DNA of 64,000 bases from Spiroplasma endosymbiont of Amphimallon solstitiale (GCF_964030965.1 NZ_OZ034999.1:1178001-1242000); one strand, 5' to 3'; positions 20,647 to 32,811 are shown, numbered from the stretch's first letter. The notes: generated by a model from the letters alone, not told the origin. Made by a program: numbers and translations.

Positions 20647-20809
20647 TTTTAATTTTGTAGAAAAGTATGGATGACCAAAAATTATTCATCAATTTACACT
20701 TAAAATATTATTTTTAATTAAAAATTTGTTAAAAGTAACATTATTTAGTGTAAAAATTCTCTAAAAATAACACTTTATCATGTATCATTACTTTTCTACA
20801 AAATTAAAG
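20647..20809 (+). mobile_element. MITE copy A (163 bp)
   Basis: Ends TTTTAATTTTGTAGAAAAGT and its inverse CTTTTCTACAAAATTAAAG; target duplication GAAAATAC at 20639-20646 and 20810-20817. No coding capacity. Termini match those of the IS1595 element at 43469-44609. Confidence 0.92.
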
Positions 20810-20967
20810 GAAAATACAGTTATTTATGTAGATTTTATTAAAGATGATAAAGCAGGAAGAGCATATAAAGTTGCTGGTGAAGTTGTTGGAGAAGCAATAC
20901 CATATATTTCTAATAATGAAACAACATCAAGATGAATGTTATATGGAATTATTAAAACAGAAAAAAC

Positions 20968-21130
20968 TTTTAATTATGTAGAAAAGTATGGATGACCAAA
21001 AATTATTCATCAATTTACACTTAAAATATTATTTTTAATTAAAAATTTGTTAAAAGTAACATTATTTAGTGTAAAAATTCTCTAAAAATAACACTTTATC
21101 ATGTATCATTACTTTTCTACAAAATTAAAG
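20968..21130 (+). mobile_element. MITE copy B (163 bp)
   Basis: Almost identical to copy A and in the same orientation, 158 bases downstream in the same capsid gene. Target duplication GAAAAAAC at 20960-20967 and 21131-21138. Confidence 0.92.
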
Positions 21131-21436
21131 GAAAAAACTGATTTAAAAACTAAAATTACAAATTTAACAACAAATATTACTGCAAATGTTAATAACAATA
21201 ATAAAGAATTAGATACACAAATAAAAAGTACAGATGAACTTAAATCATTAAATCCAAATTTAACAAATCCAACTATTAAATATTTTAGTGATGCACAAGG
21301 TAAAACTAATGTAAGTAATCAAAAACAAAAAGCAGGTGACTTATATATAACTATTACTGCAAATGTTAATGACTTAAATTATAAAGGAACAACAAATCCA
21401 ATTAAAATAACTCTTAAATAAAGGAAATTAAATGCA

Positions 21437-23152
21437 ATGCCAATCGGTACAACTAATACAGCAATACTTTTAAACATAAATAAACCAAAACATACTAGAA
21501 TTAGTCAACAACAAGAAAATAAAAGTTTTTGATGAGAAATTTTAGAAATGATTGGTGTACAAGTAATTGCAGTAGCACTTGCTCCTTTTACTGGCGGTTT
21601 AAGTGAAAGTTTAACACTTGGATTAGGTGCAAGTGATTTAGTTGCTAGTATTACTGCTGTTGGTGTAGAGTTTTTAACTGATTTTACTATTAATCAAGTT
21701 TATGATTATTTAAAAGGAAATGTAACAAAATTAAATACTTTCTTTAATATATTACCTGCATTTGCTGGACTTAATAAAATTAGTCGTGGTTATCGTACTA
21801 CTAAATTTATTAAACTTGCACAAAAAACTAAAACATTAGAACAAATTGGAATTAAAGAAACAAAAAACTTACAAGAAATTATTAGTCAAGTAAGTGGAAA
21901 AGAAATTTTAACAGATAAAATTATTGGTAATAAACGTTATTTAATGAATTATAGTTTTACTCCTAATCGTGAAACAGTATTACGAGATTTAGGTTATGTT
22001 GCTGAAAGACAATATAAAAATAATTTTCAAAAATTAGAAGCACAGGAGTTAAAAGATTACTTATTATTACAAAATACATTAATAAAATTAAGTCCACAAT
22101 TAACTCCTAAATTTAAAATCAAAGATATTGAAAAAGCAAATAATTTTTTAAAAAAATATAATACTGATTTAAAAAAAGTATTATCTATGAACCAACATGA
22201 TTGATTAAATTTAGTTCATACAATACACACAGAAAATAGATATGGAAAAACTTTAATTTTGGATTTACAAAAAATTCGTGCTAATGCTATTAAATTTAAT
22301 TTTAAAAATAGTATTATTCATCAACTTGTTTTAAAAGCAAATCAAATTTTTAAATATTTTGATATTAGATTTTATTTAAAAAAAGGTTTAAATAAATTTT
22401 GAAAAGATACTTCATATTTTGAAAAAATACGAGAAAGTATATATAAATTACAAGAAAAATTTGAAAAACTAGAAAAACAAGCATTTGAAAAAATTAATAA
22501 ATTAAAAGAAAAAGCAACTGATTTATTTACTAGTGCAGAAAAAAGAGCAATTAAACATGCACAATTAATTCCATTAAATTCACCAGTATTTATGGGTTGT
22601 AAAATTCAACCTTTGTCATTAGATAAATGTGCAATTACTATTTATCATCGTAATCCTAAATATAAACCAATTACAGTTGTTGATAGTATTCTTAAAGCAA
22701 AAACTTTTGTTACTCAAATACATCCATTTCATTGATATCGTTGATATAGTGGTTGATACATTGGTTATGGTGTTAATCGTAATAAATGATTAAAAGCAAT
22801 AGCATTTGCTCCACCAGTTGTACAACAAGTAATTAGAGATAGTTTTAAAGTATATAGAGAAATATTTAGAATAATAAGAACTTATCATAAAGTAGTAAAT
22901 GTTATTAATAATCCTATTGAAAATATTAATAAATCATTTAAAAATGTTGGTTTAAAGTTTTCAGTAAATACTTTATTTGGTACTGGATTATTACATCATT
23001 TAGAAAAATTTGCATATAGTCAAGTTGTAACAAAAAGTAAAAACTTAAAAAAAGGAAAAAATAAAATACAAAAAGAAATTGAACATATCACACATAGAAA
23101 AACTAAAACAAAAACTAAACATTATAAAAAAGCATTTTTTAAGGAATGATAA
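21437..23152 (+). CDS. Phage-2 571-aa virion-region protein
   Basis: 571 aa, intact, after the capsid gene, in the place the 260-aa protein has in phage 1. An N-terminal hydrophobic stretch (residues about 35-80: VQVIAVALAPFTGG..., with ASDLVASITAVGVEFLTDF) suggests membrane contact; a long helical lysine-rich middle follows; near residue 425-450 is an unusual Trp/Tyr-rich run (HPFHWYRWYSGWYIGYG) largely coded with TGA. C-terminus basic. It could be an internal or ejection protein. No family recognised. Start is the second of two nearby ATGs; the first gives only a short frame. Confidence 0.6.
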
Positions 23153-23949
23153 AATATGATTAATAAACTTTGAACTGATGTCAGTCTTGAAAATTATAAT
23201 AACTGATATCCATTAACTGGAAAAATTACAGAAACACCACCACAATATATCAATACATGACCAAATGTTAATGATTGATTTAAAACTTTTGCTATTCGTG
23301 CACAAAATGATATTAATGCTTATCTTGATTTTATTTTATCTAAATTTCCTTTTGATAGTTTTAAAGATGAATTAATTAAAGAAACATTAAGAGATATGGT
23401 TTATGTAATGGTTGAACATTGAGTATTTAATCGTACACCAATTGAATTTAATGTTGATGCTACTATTCAATTTAATAATGGTAGTCAATTTAGTGCAAAT
23501 AGTACTCCTACGATTAATGTTTGAGATTTAGCACCTAGTAGAATGAAAATATGAGCAAGATTAACAGAATTAAAACAAATATTTTCAAGTTATAATGATG
23601 ATGAAATAGATGTTGAAAAAATTGACTTAAAAGCATTTTATACTAGAAATCAAGTTGATGAATTAATTAAAGAACAAAAAAAATTTACATTATTAAAACA
23701 AATGAAATTATATGATGATTTAGTTGATGATAATGAAAATGAAATATATAGAGGTCCTGTTACAAATTTTATAAATAAAGGTTATGTTGCAACTGATTAT
23801 GATAAAGAAACTGAAACAATGATTTTAGATTGACCAGATGAAATAGGAACATTACCACCTGACGCATTACAAAATAATCCACAAATTGGTGATTATACAC
23901 ATGCACCAACTTGTGATTTTTCTTTTAATTATGTAGAAAAGTATGGATG

Positions 23950-25323
23950 GAGGCTTTTTAGAAATCTGTGTATCTTTGTTTTACAAAGTACTAGTTCAGA
24001 TTAATTCTGTCTTCAAATTTTATCATAAAATGAGCAATTGCTGTATTTCAATTTTGAATAGGCAATGTTCATTTTTTTGTTATATTTTCAATTGCTAAAT
24101 AAAATATTTTAAAAACTGACATATCATTAGGAAAAGCTTTTTTGTTTCTAATAACTTTTCGTAATTGACTATTAACAGATTCAATAGCATTTGTTGTATA
24201 AATTACTCTTTTGATTTCTGCAGGATAACTAATAAAAATCATCAAATTTTCTCAATTTTTATATCAAGATTTAGCAATTTGGGGATATTGTTTATTTCAT
24301 TTACTTTCAAATGATTCTAAAGCTTGCATTGCTTGTTCTTCACTACATGCACTATAAATTGGTTTTAAATCTGTAACTAGAGTTTTTCGATGTTTGTATG
24401 AAACATATTTTAAACTATTTCGAATTTGATGAACAATGCATAATTGATGTTCTGTTTTAGGATAAACTGCTTGTATTGCTTCTGACATGCCTGTTAAATT
24501 ATCACTACAAGCAATCAAAATATCATTTAAGCCTCGATTTTTCATTTCTGTGAAATTAGCTAATCAAAATTTAGCACCTTCATTTTCACTAATTCATAAG
24601 CCTAAAACATCTTTTTTACCTTCTAAATCAACTCCTAATGCTATATAAACTGATTTATTAATAATCCGTTTATCTTGTCGAACTTTAACTACTATACAAT
24701 CAAAATAAACAATCGGATAAACGCTTTCTAATGGTCGATTTTGTCATGCTTTGACATCATCAATAACATCATCAGTAATTTGACTAATAACACTTTCACT
24801 AATATCAGCACCATGATATAACTCTTGTAACTGCATTCTAATGTCAGATAGAGTCATACCTTTTGCATATAGTGAAAGCACTTGTTGATCAAAACCATCA
24901 AATCTTCGCTGTCTTTTTGCAACTATTACAGGAGTAAAATCACTATTGCGATCTCTTGGTACATCAATCTCAATTTTACCTTGTTGAGTTATTAATTTTT
25001 TTGAACTTGTACCATTACGAGCATTTTCAGTATTACTATGTTGATTTTTTTCATATCCTAAATAATTTTGCATTTCAGAATTCAACATTTTTTCAACTAA
25101 ACGTTTTGTTAATTCTTTATATAAACCCCCTTCTTTAAAAACTGTTGTTAAATCTTCAGTATTTTCTAATAATAAATCTACTGCTTTTGATATTGGATCA
25201 TTATTATTAATATTTTGTTTTTTAGCCATCTGTAACTCACTCTTTCTAGTCATTTAATTATATTTACTAGAATTAATTAAACATAGTTATTTTTGTAAGT
25301 TACACAGATTACTAAACATTGCC
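23950..25323 (-). mobile_element. IS256-family element, copy 2 (1374 bp)
   Basis: Bounded by GAGGCTTTTTAG and, inverted, GGCAATGTTTAG; target duplication TATGGATG at 23942-23949 and 25324-25331 lies inside the MITE. Confidence 0.95.
23991..25253 (-). CDS. IS256-family transposase, copy 2
   Basis: 420 aa, intact; differs from copy 1 by single residues (KAWQN for KTWQN, QAV for QAI). Family motifs as for the gene at 1091-2353: [22 protein letters not shown] and [15 protein letters not shown]. With intact ends and frame it may still be mobile. Confidence 0.95.
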
Positions 25324-27031
25324 TATGGATGACCAAAAATTATTCATCAATTTACACTTAAAATATTATTTTTAATTAAAAATTTGTTAAAAGTAACATT
25401 ATTTAGTGTAAAAATTCTCTAAAAATAACACTTTATCATGTATCATTACTTTTCTACAAAATTAAAGGATTTTTCTGCTAAACAACAAAAACGAATTACT
25501 ACTAATGAAAATGAAATTACCAAATTAAATAGTGAATTAATTAAAGCAAACGAAAATATTAATGATGTTAAAAATAATTGATTTAATATTGAAACTAGTC
25601 CTTTATGAAAGAAAGTTGAAAATAATAATATAGAAACATTTAAATGATATTTTATTAAAATCAGTTATCAATATTCAACAGAAAATGACTTTATGAAATT
25701 TTATAAAGTAATTAAAATTTATTTAAATAATGTTTTTAATGAATTTGAATTGTTAAATGTTGATTCCATGACTTATAAAGAACAAATCTCAAATAAAAAT
25801 ATTTTAAATATTGGAACTATTTACTATAACAATAGAAATAAAACATTTAGTGGTGGAGGTAATTCTTATCCTGAACGTGGAAAAATTAACTTAATTGGTG
25901 ATATAGAAGAAATATATCAATATCAAGGAATACATACACCAACTGAATTTATAGCAGAAGAAAGTACTGAACGTGATTATTATACAAAACTAGAAACTAA
26001 TAATTTATTAGATAAAAAACAAAATAAATTAATTGCTGGTGAAAATATTACTATTGATGAAAATAATAAAATTAGTGCTACTGGTGGTGGAGTTGACCCA
26101 AATAATTATTATACAAAACCAGAAATAGATAAAAAATTAGAAGATGTAAAGTCACAATTTCCTATTGCATTTCAATTAAATGCTGTTAGTCAAGAAATTC
26201 CTAATTTAGAAACTACTAATAAAACTATTGTTGGTGCTATTAATGAAAATAAAGCAAATATTGATAAAAAACAAGATAAAGAAAATTGAAAAATAATAGG
26301 TAAAAGTATAAGTAATCGTGAATATGCAGAATTTAAACTTAATTTTAATACTCTTTATAGAACAATTATTACATGAGAAAAACCACCATTTAATCAAGTA
26401 AATTTAAGATTTAAAGTAGAATTTAAAACTGGTAATTATTTAGGTGGTAGTCCTAATGATAAAATTTTTCTTACAAAAGGTTTAATTAATGATGAAGAAG
26501 CTATTTTATATTTACAATTTTTAGCTAAAAATAAATGACAGTTAATTATAGAAGGTGGAAATGAAGAATATGGAAATATATATTCATTAGAAGAATTACA
26601 AAATACTATTAAAATTGATATTAATCAACAATTAAAAATTACTTCAAAAAGTTTAAAAGTAAATGAATTAGCAGAAAATAATTTTGATATTGAATTACCA
26701 GAAAATCCACCAAATCCAAATAATCAAAAATGAAAAGTAGTAGGAACAAGAGAAAAAAATAAATGAGATAATTGACAAATTAATTATGATTTTATAGTTA
26801 ATAAACGATACAGAGTTTATTATTCTTGAAGTATATATAATCCAGTTTATACTATTCAAGAATTTATTATAACGGATAACAAAATTGCTGGTGTACCAAT
26901 ACAAACCTTTAATGATAGTGTTAATATAGTAATTTTATCAGTTCAACATGCAAAATTGATTACTATTTATAGTGGAAAAGGTAATTTAAAAGGTAATGTA
27001 TGAAAATTAGAAGAATTACAGGAATAATATT

Positions 27032-27154
27032 ATGTTTTTTAAAATAATAAAAATTATTTTAGGTTTAATAGGAGTTTTATTATCTTCTGCAGTTGCTGGT
27101 TTAATTATATTTATTATTATAAAAATTGTATTAAAAATTAATCAAATATTTTAA
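27032..27154 (+). CDS. Phage-2 40-aa membrane protein
   Basis: MFFKIIKIILGLIGVLLSSA start; homologue of 2556-2678 and 45931-46053, again directly behind the fibre gene. A single membrane span with basic ends. Role unknown. Confidence 0.75.
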   Translation: MFFKIIKIILGLIGVLLSSAVAGLIIFIIIKIVLKINQIF

Positions 27155-27248
27155 AAAAAGGTGGTGAATATTATGTTAAGTCTATTTAAAAGAAAAGAAA
27201 AAAGTAATATTAGTGATAATCAAAATGAAAAAGTAAAATTTTTAACTA

Positions 27249-28309
27249 CCTGAATTGTAAAATTAAAAAGGACACTTATATAAAAATTAAATTGTGTTAA
27301 TTCTATAATTAAGAAAAGAAAGGAATTAGCACAATGTATAAGTATCTGACTATTGAATCAATAATAGCAATAAAAGAATATAAAAGTTATGGATTTTCGA
27401 TTCGTAAAATAGCAAAAGCCATTGATTATAGTAAATCAACTGTACATAGAGTTTGTAGATTATTAAATCAAAACTTATTACCATTAGAAATATTGAATAA
27501 AATTCAAAAAAATAAACAAAATGCAGGTAGAAAATTAATAATTTTAACTTTAATAGAAATTAATACTATTAATCATTTGTTAATTACTAAAAATTATGCT
27601 CTTGATATAATTGCTAATTTTTTAAAGGAAAATAAAATAAAAAGTATTTCAACAAAAACTTTATATAACATGTTTAAAACAAATCGAATGGGTTTTGATG
27701 AAAATAACTTATTGAGAAAAGGAAAAAATAAACCTCACAAACAAAAAGAAACTAGGGGCAGAATTAATAATTGTAAGTCTATTCATGAAAGAAATTTAAT
27801 CATTCCTAATATTAAAAATATAGAAGAATTTGGTCATTTAGAGGGTGATACTATCATTGGTAAAGATCATAAAAGTTCTATTATTACTTTAGCTGATATA
27901 TGATCAAAAACCACAATTCCTTTAGCAACTAAAAATAATAAATCAGAAAATATTACAAAAAGTATAATAAAATTTATTTCAAAGTTACAAAAAGGAACAG
28001 TTAAAACTATTACTTTTGATCGTGGTAAAGAATTTAGTAAATGAAAATTAATCGAAAAAAATTGTAATGTTAAGATTTATTTTGCAGATCCTGGTAAACC
28101 TTGTCAAAGAGGTTTAAATGAAAATAATAATGGTATTTTAAGAAGATATTTACCAAAATCTACAGATCTATCTTCATATAAACAAAAAGATTTAAATACT
28201 ATAGCATTTCAAATTAATTCTACACCCAGAAAATCACTATCTTATAAAAGACCAATAGATTTAATACAATTATTTTAAAAAACTGTCCCATTTATATTTA
28301 CAATTCAGG
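27249..28309 (+). mobile_element. IS30-family element, complete (1061 bp)
   Basis: Terminal repeats CCTGAATTGTAAAATT at the left and TTTACAATTCAGG at the right, with a 3-bp target duplication CTA (27246-27248 and 28310-28312), which is normal for IS30. A partial copy lies at 1-409 and a solo end at 54750-54792. Confidence 0.95.
27334..28278 (+). CDS. IS30-family transposase
   Basis: 314 aa. N-terminal helix-turn-helix (SIRKIAKAIDYSKSTVHR), then the DDE triad in HLEGDTIIGKD (about residue 170), TFDRGKEFS (about 230) and GLNENNNGILRRYLPK (about 262), the standard IS30 signature. Reads through several TGA codons. Intact, so probably active. Confidence 0.95.
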
Positions 28310-29428
28310 CTAATAAAAATAAAAGTACTCATGCTTCAATTTTAAATTATTTTGGTTTTAATGATTTTAATCATGAAACTTATTTTACTGATTTTGTAGC
28401 AGAAAATAATGCTAATTTATATAATGCTCCATTAGATATTAATAATGAAACTATTAAACAATATTTAATTCAACAAGAATTTTACAGAAAAAATTGAAAT
28501 TCAATTTTTAAATTAAGTAAATTAGGAATTAGTGCTTATTTAATTTATATTGCTAATGATGACTTATATTTTCAAGTAGTAGATATACAACAAAGAGTTT
28601 ATGATATTACTGGTAAATTAATTCAATGTACTATTTTTTATGATAGTTATGAACAAAATGCACAAATGGTAAGATTATTTGAAGTTTATACATTAAATAA
28701 TGAACAAGTAACTATTAATCGTGCAATTTATAGTATTAGTGATAATAAAAAACAATTTCCATTAGATTTCAAAACATATAGTAATAATTCAAATTTAGAA
28801 CAAGAACAAACACTAAATATTAATTATATACCAATAGCAATTATGCGAAATAAAGCAAATGAATTAGCAGATTGTAATAAAGTAATGGATAAAATTAAAG
28901 CATTAGATGTTATTTATGAACAAATTGTTTTAGATACAATTTTAAATTCACCTAAATTTATATTTAGTCAAACTTATGGTAATGTTCAATCAACATTAGA
29001 AGAAGCAGTAAGAACATTAGTTACTAAAAACTATATATTTAAAAGTGGTGGAGATAATAATGAACAAAATGAAAATATTAATATGACAAATAGTAATTTT
29101 AAAGGTAAAAATTTAACTGATATATATGATTGAAATGTTAATGAAATATTTAAACGTTGTGGTATTCATATACCAAGTCAAAAGAAATCTGCACAACAAT
29201 CAGTTCCCGAAAGTACAGCAGTAAATATTTCAACTATTAATTATATTGAACAAAAATTATGACAATTTAATATTGATATTCTTAAATTTATTCAAATATT
29301 AGTACGTTTAGATAAAGATTTATTAAATAGTAAAACATTTAATATTAATGATGAACAAGAAATTAATAATTTAACTGTTAAGTTAAAATTATTTAATCCC
29401 GAAAATAACCAATTAATAGGAGAGAACA

Positions 29429-30841
29429 ATGGAAAACAACAACAACAAACCACAAACGAAGTTTCCACAGAAACAGAAGCAAACTAAACTTAATCAAGCA
29501 GAAGTAGAAAATGATTATTTAATTGATAATATTCCTTATGATTTTACTAATATGATGGGTGCTACTAGTGATCCTGATATTAATAGAGCATATGATGAAT
29601 TTAAAAAAAGAACAATTTATATTTATGAAATTGAACGTTTATTTAAAAATAATGAAAATAATAGTTTAAGATTTTCAGCAAATACTATTAAAATTGGTTT
29701 TATTGATATTGAGAAAGTATTAAAAACTACTGCTGTTGAAACATCAGACTTTACTATGCAATTAAATCAAAGAGCAAGTACAAACATTAATGATAATACT
29801 ATTGAATATAGTATGACTGATATTAAAAATTTAATATTTCAAGAAATAAATTTATTAAATCAATTTAAGTTATATGCTGTATCTATTAATGAACCATTAA
29901 CTGAAAATAATATTGATAATTTATATATCATTAATAATTATTCACAACCTTATCAAAATCCAAAAACAAGAAGTACTAAAAGTATAACTATTATTAAAAT
30001 TAAAGATTTTAAAACAAGAGATGGTTATCCAATCATTATTAAATTACAAAAACCATTAGATAAAGATACCAAGGTTATTGGTTTAAAAATTAAAGCCCCT
30101 AGAAGCATGATTTTTGGCAATATAAAGGTACTTGGTGAAGTTGACAATATGGAAGTATACCCAAAGTTATTTGTCAAAGATAAGATAGCATTTCCACTAT
30201 TATCAATGCCTATTGAAACTCAACCAAAAGTTAGAATTTTACAACAATGATTTAGTGAACAAATATTACCTTGAAAATTAGCAAAACAATTTATAGAACA
30301 AGAAAAATCAGTTTTAGATTTAATTAAAATTAGTAGTGGAACTGAAACAAGAAAAGAAGTTATTAAAAATGCAAGAGTAACACATGCTTGACTAGGTTAT
30401 GAGATGGGTACTGTTTGAGATGGTAAATGACCATTAAAGAAACAAAAAGAATTAAAAGATAAAGAAGTTTGAAATTTTGCGGGTGAAAGTCAATTTTATC
30501 AATATGTTGCAACTAATAATAAATTTGATGATATTGAAATTGAAATAAAAGACGCACCAACTAATGATAGCTTACAGCAACTATTATTAAATATGCTAAG
30601 TTATACATATAACTATAATAGAAATTTTGATGGAGCAGAATATGATGAAAAAGGTAAACCCAATAATAAAATGGCAGAATTACGTGATAAATTTTCAGGA
30701 CAAAAACCTGATGAAATCATTACTAATTTATTTAAACAATGGGAATTTGAATATCCAAATTATATAAACCTATTACAAATTAAAATATTTAAACAAGTAT
30801 TTATTATGGGACGTATGAGATTAACCCATAGAATTCAATAA
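29429..30841 (+). CDS. Phage-2 470-aa structural-region protein
   Basis: 470 aa following the portal-like gene, with site AGGAGAG. Polar N-terminus (Asn/Gln/Lys), beta-rich middle, and a C-terminal domain starting near residue 270 (WFSEQILPWKLAKQF). No family recognised. By position it may be a neck, collar or tail protein. It is the last phage-2 gene: 13 bases after the stop the conserved repeat region of the next transposase begins, so anything that once followed (for example a terminase) is absent. Confidence 0.6.
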
Positions 30842-30853
30842 CATTTACAATAT

Positions 30854-30869
30854 AACTTGAAAATTCTAT
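30854..30869 (+). repeat. Transposase-flanking direct repeat, right pair, copy a
   Basis: AACTTGAAAATTCTAT, repeated exactly at 32281-32296. It lies 127 bases beyond the transposase stop. Flanking sequence is the inverted counterpart of 14815-14860. Confidence 0.8.
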
Positions 30870-30995
30870 GATTTGTTAATTACATTATACCATAAAATTT
30901 AAAAATACTAAAAAATATAATTGTAAAATTACATTTAAATAACACAAAAATTCTAATCTTAAAATTAGAATTTAAAAATATTAAGTTTTAATTTA

Positions 30996-32171
30996 TTAAG
31001 TACTATTAAGATAACTTTTAGAATTTAAATAATTTGCTTTTGCAATTAACATATTATTTAAGGTTTGATGATGATATATTTTTGCTCCATTAGTTAAAGA
31101 TTTTAAAAAATGATATACATCACTTTCAGCACTACAACCAATATTTCAAGAAGCATTTTGATTTACAATACCATGAGCATTATTTTTAAAATAATTATAT
31201 ACTTTTTCATTAACATTAGGTTTTAAAAAAGAAAGTAATTGATTACAATCACCACTTGCAAAAGTAGTAGTACCATCAATATATTTTGTTCAATCATGAG
31301 ATTCTTTTTTCTTACCTTTAACTCCAACAAAAGATTTTCATAAATAACTATAAGCATGATATTTATCTAAAATATAATAACATCCCAATCAAGTAGCCAT
31401 TGCTTTAATTCATAATGCACCATCTCCTGCAACTACTAAATTATAATTATGATATTCTCATTGAACACCCAATATATTTAATTTAATATCATAATGATTA
31501 AGAATAGTTTGTGTTGTAAAATTATATAATTGTTCTTGATTTAAACCATTACCAGATTTAAATAATAAAAATGAAGTTATTTTATTTTGTAATTTATTTC
31601 TATATGAATAAATTTCTTTTTTTCCTAAATTAAAAGTTAAAATTCTACAACAATATTGCTGTTTTAAACCATTTTCATCTCAACAAGTAACAAAAGCATC
31701 ATCTGCACATATATTTAATTTTTGATTATCTAATACTTTAAATTTTTCTTCTGGTATTCATTTTGGAATTTTTGCATCTTTAAAAATTCTTGAAATAAGA
31801 TTTTTAGAAAAAGAAGTATATTTAAATTCTGATTGAATATTAAAATAACCTTTTTTACTTATTAAATTTTCAATTAAGTTATCTAATATTTCTAAATATA
31901 AATCATCAGTAATTCTTGCTCTTTTTTTAATACCAAACTCTTCATAAATTGGATAATAATATTGTTTATTAATGGTATCTCAATAAACTCTTTGTCTAAA
32001 AGTTCCTATTCCAATTGGAGTATTTACTGTTCTATTAACTCTTGAATCAATTTTATATTGATTTTTATCTCTATTTTGAAAAAAATATTCATCAAAATCA
32101 TGGATTTTTTGAAAATATTTTGCTAAAATATTAGTGATTTCAGATTTTAGAAATTCTTTAAAACTAAACAT
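30996..32171 (-). CDS. ISLre2 / Mbov_0401-like transposase, copy R
   Basis: 391 aa, homologous over its length to the gene at 13516-14703 but clearly diverged in the middle (for example GKKKESHDW for GKHQKKALDW) while N- and C-terminal parts are nearly the same. Key blocks CADDAFVTCWDENG, VVAGDGALWIKAM and GCSAESDVYHFLKSL are kept. It is divergent from the phage-1R late operon and reads toward phage 2, the mirror image of copy L. Confidence 0.8.
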
Positions 32172-32280
32172 TTTTTAACACCTTTCTATTTATTTTTTTG
32201 TCCTAACTATTCTAACAAATTTGTTAAAATATTGTTGAAAAATGTTTGGTTTTAGAGTATAATATTAACAAACGTTTAAT

Positions 32281-32296
32281 AACTTGAAAATTCTAT
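32281..32296 (+). repeat. Transposase-flanking direct repeat, right pair, copy b
   Basis: Exact second copy of AACTTGAAAATTCTAT, 110 bases upstream of the transposase start and next to the hairpin at 32305-32332. Confidence 0.8.
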
Positions 32297-32304
32297 TTAC
32301 GTTT

Positions 32305-32332
32305 AAAAGATAACTTTTATTAGTTATCTTTT
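32305..32332. terminator. Bidirectional hairpin between divergent genes
   Basis: AAAAGATAACT / AGTTATCTTTT, same as 13355-13382 and at the same distance from the transposase. Confidence 0.7.
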
Positions 32333-32391
32333 CTTTTTTAATAAAATAATGTACAATAAAGAAAAATGTAAATAGTAAAGGAAAATAAAAA

Positions 32392-32811
32392 ATGCAAATA
32401 TTATGATTATGAATATCTTTAGGAATAATAGGAGTAATTATTTGGATTTTATTAATAAAATATGGAATTAAATATTGTAATAAGAATAATGCCATAGGGA
32501 TAGTAATGCTATTTATTGCTTTAAATATATTAGGATTAGTTATTGGATGAGCGATTTTATGAAATAATCAAAATATTTTGAAAGGTAATTTTTGAAAAAA
32601 TGCTGAAAAATTATCGAAGATAAGAGAAGAAAGAAGACAATATAAAAAATCAATAAGAGAAGAACAAAATAAATTTACCGCAAAAAAATATAGAGAATGA
32701 AGAGAAAAAAGAATTAAAGAAAAAGAAGAAAAAAATAAACTTAAGGCTAAAGACTATAGAGAATGAAGAGAAAAAAGAATTAAAGAAAAAGAAGAAAAAA
32801 ATAACAATTAA
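32392..32811 (+). CDS. 139-aa membrane protein with basic tandem repeat
   Basis: Two hydrophobic segments (residues about 3-25 and 37-56) followed by a highly charged cytoplasmic-type tail in which a unit YREWREKRIKEKEEKN occurs twice (residues about 99-114 and 121-136), encoded by a 60-base direct repeat. It replaces the unrelated 54-aa protein found at the same place in copy 1L. A hairpin AACAATTAATTTGTT plus T run at 32804-32826 ends it. Function unknown. Confidence 0.65.

Larger units (their letters stand above)
19895..21421 (+). pseudogene. Phage-2 major capsid protein, split by two MITEs
   Basis: Removing the MITEs at 20647-20809 and 20968-21130 with one target copy each joins 752, 150 and 283 bases into an exact 395-codon frame (394 aa; phage-1 capsid is 396). 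As it stands translation stops inside the first MITE. The N-terminal 270 residues form a capsid-like body (VPFNQNLDNTERLVEAPEF start); the last 90 (NLTTNITANVNNNNKELDT ... NPIKITLK) look like a spiralin/lipoprotein beta domain with repeated ITANVN. Capsid call is from place and length, not from a diagnostic motif. The gene is inactive as written. Confidence 0.7.
23923..25467 (+). mobile_element. MITE copy C (163 bp) with nested IS256
   Basis: Left part 23923-23949 and right part 25332-25467 make one 163-bp MITE once the IS256 and its 8-bp duplication (TATGGATG) are removed. The outer target duplication is GATTTTTC at 23915-23922 and 25468-25475. Order of events: fibre gene, then MITE, then IS256. 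Confidence 0.92.
23156..27027 (+). pseudogene. Phage-2 fibre protein, split by a MITE carrying an IS256
   Basis: Removing 23923-25467 and one target copy (GATTTTTC) gives exactly 773 codons (772 aa). The first 250 residues are specific to phage 2. A helical segment follows at the insertion site, then fibre repeats (YYTKLETNNLLDKKQNKLIAGE and NYYTKPEIDKKLED-type units) and a globular tip that is very similar to the phage-1 fibre tip (WKVVGTREKNKWDNWQI..., ending KLEELQE). The shared tip suggests both phages bind the same host receptor (inference). As written it makes only the N-terminal third. Confidence 0.8.
27173..29487 (+). pseudogene. Phage-2 portal-like protein, split by IS30
   Basis: Removing the IS30 (27249-28309) and one CTA duplication rejoins 76 and 1175 bases into exactly 417 codons (416 aa; KVKFLT continues as NKNKSTHAS). 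The protein has portal-like organisation: N-terminal KLSKLGISAYLIYIAND, central mixed domain, and a helical C-terminal part with a Gln/Thr-rich tail; length is close to the phage-1 portal (433). I rate the portal call moderate because similarity is by layout. The last 59 bases overlap the next gene in another frame. Confidence 0.55.

Noticed and set aside
15679-30841. Phage 2 as an SpV1-type filamentous plectrovirus.
   Set aside because: Size, scaffold-capsid order, fibre repeats and a portal-like gene do not fit a filamentous phage, and no plectrovirus replication gene was recognised.
32265-32495. Minus-strand frame overlapping the small membrane protein and the hairpin.
   Set aside because: Reads through a terminator-like hairpin and overlaps a better-supported gene.
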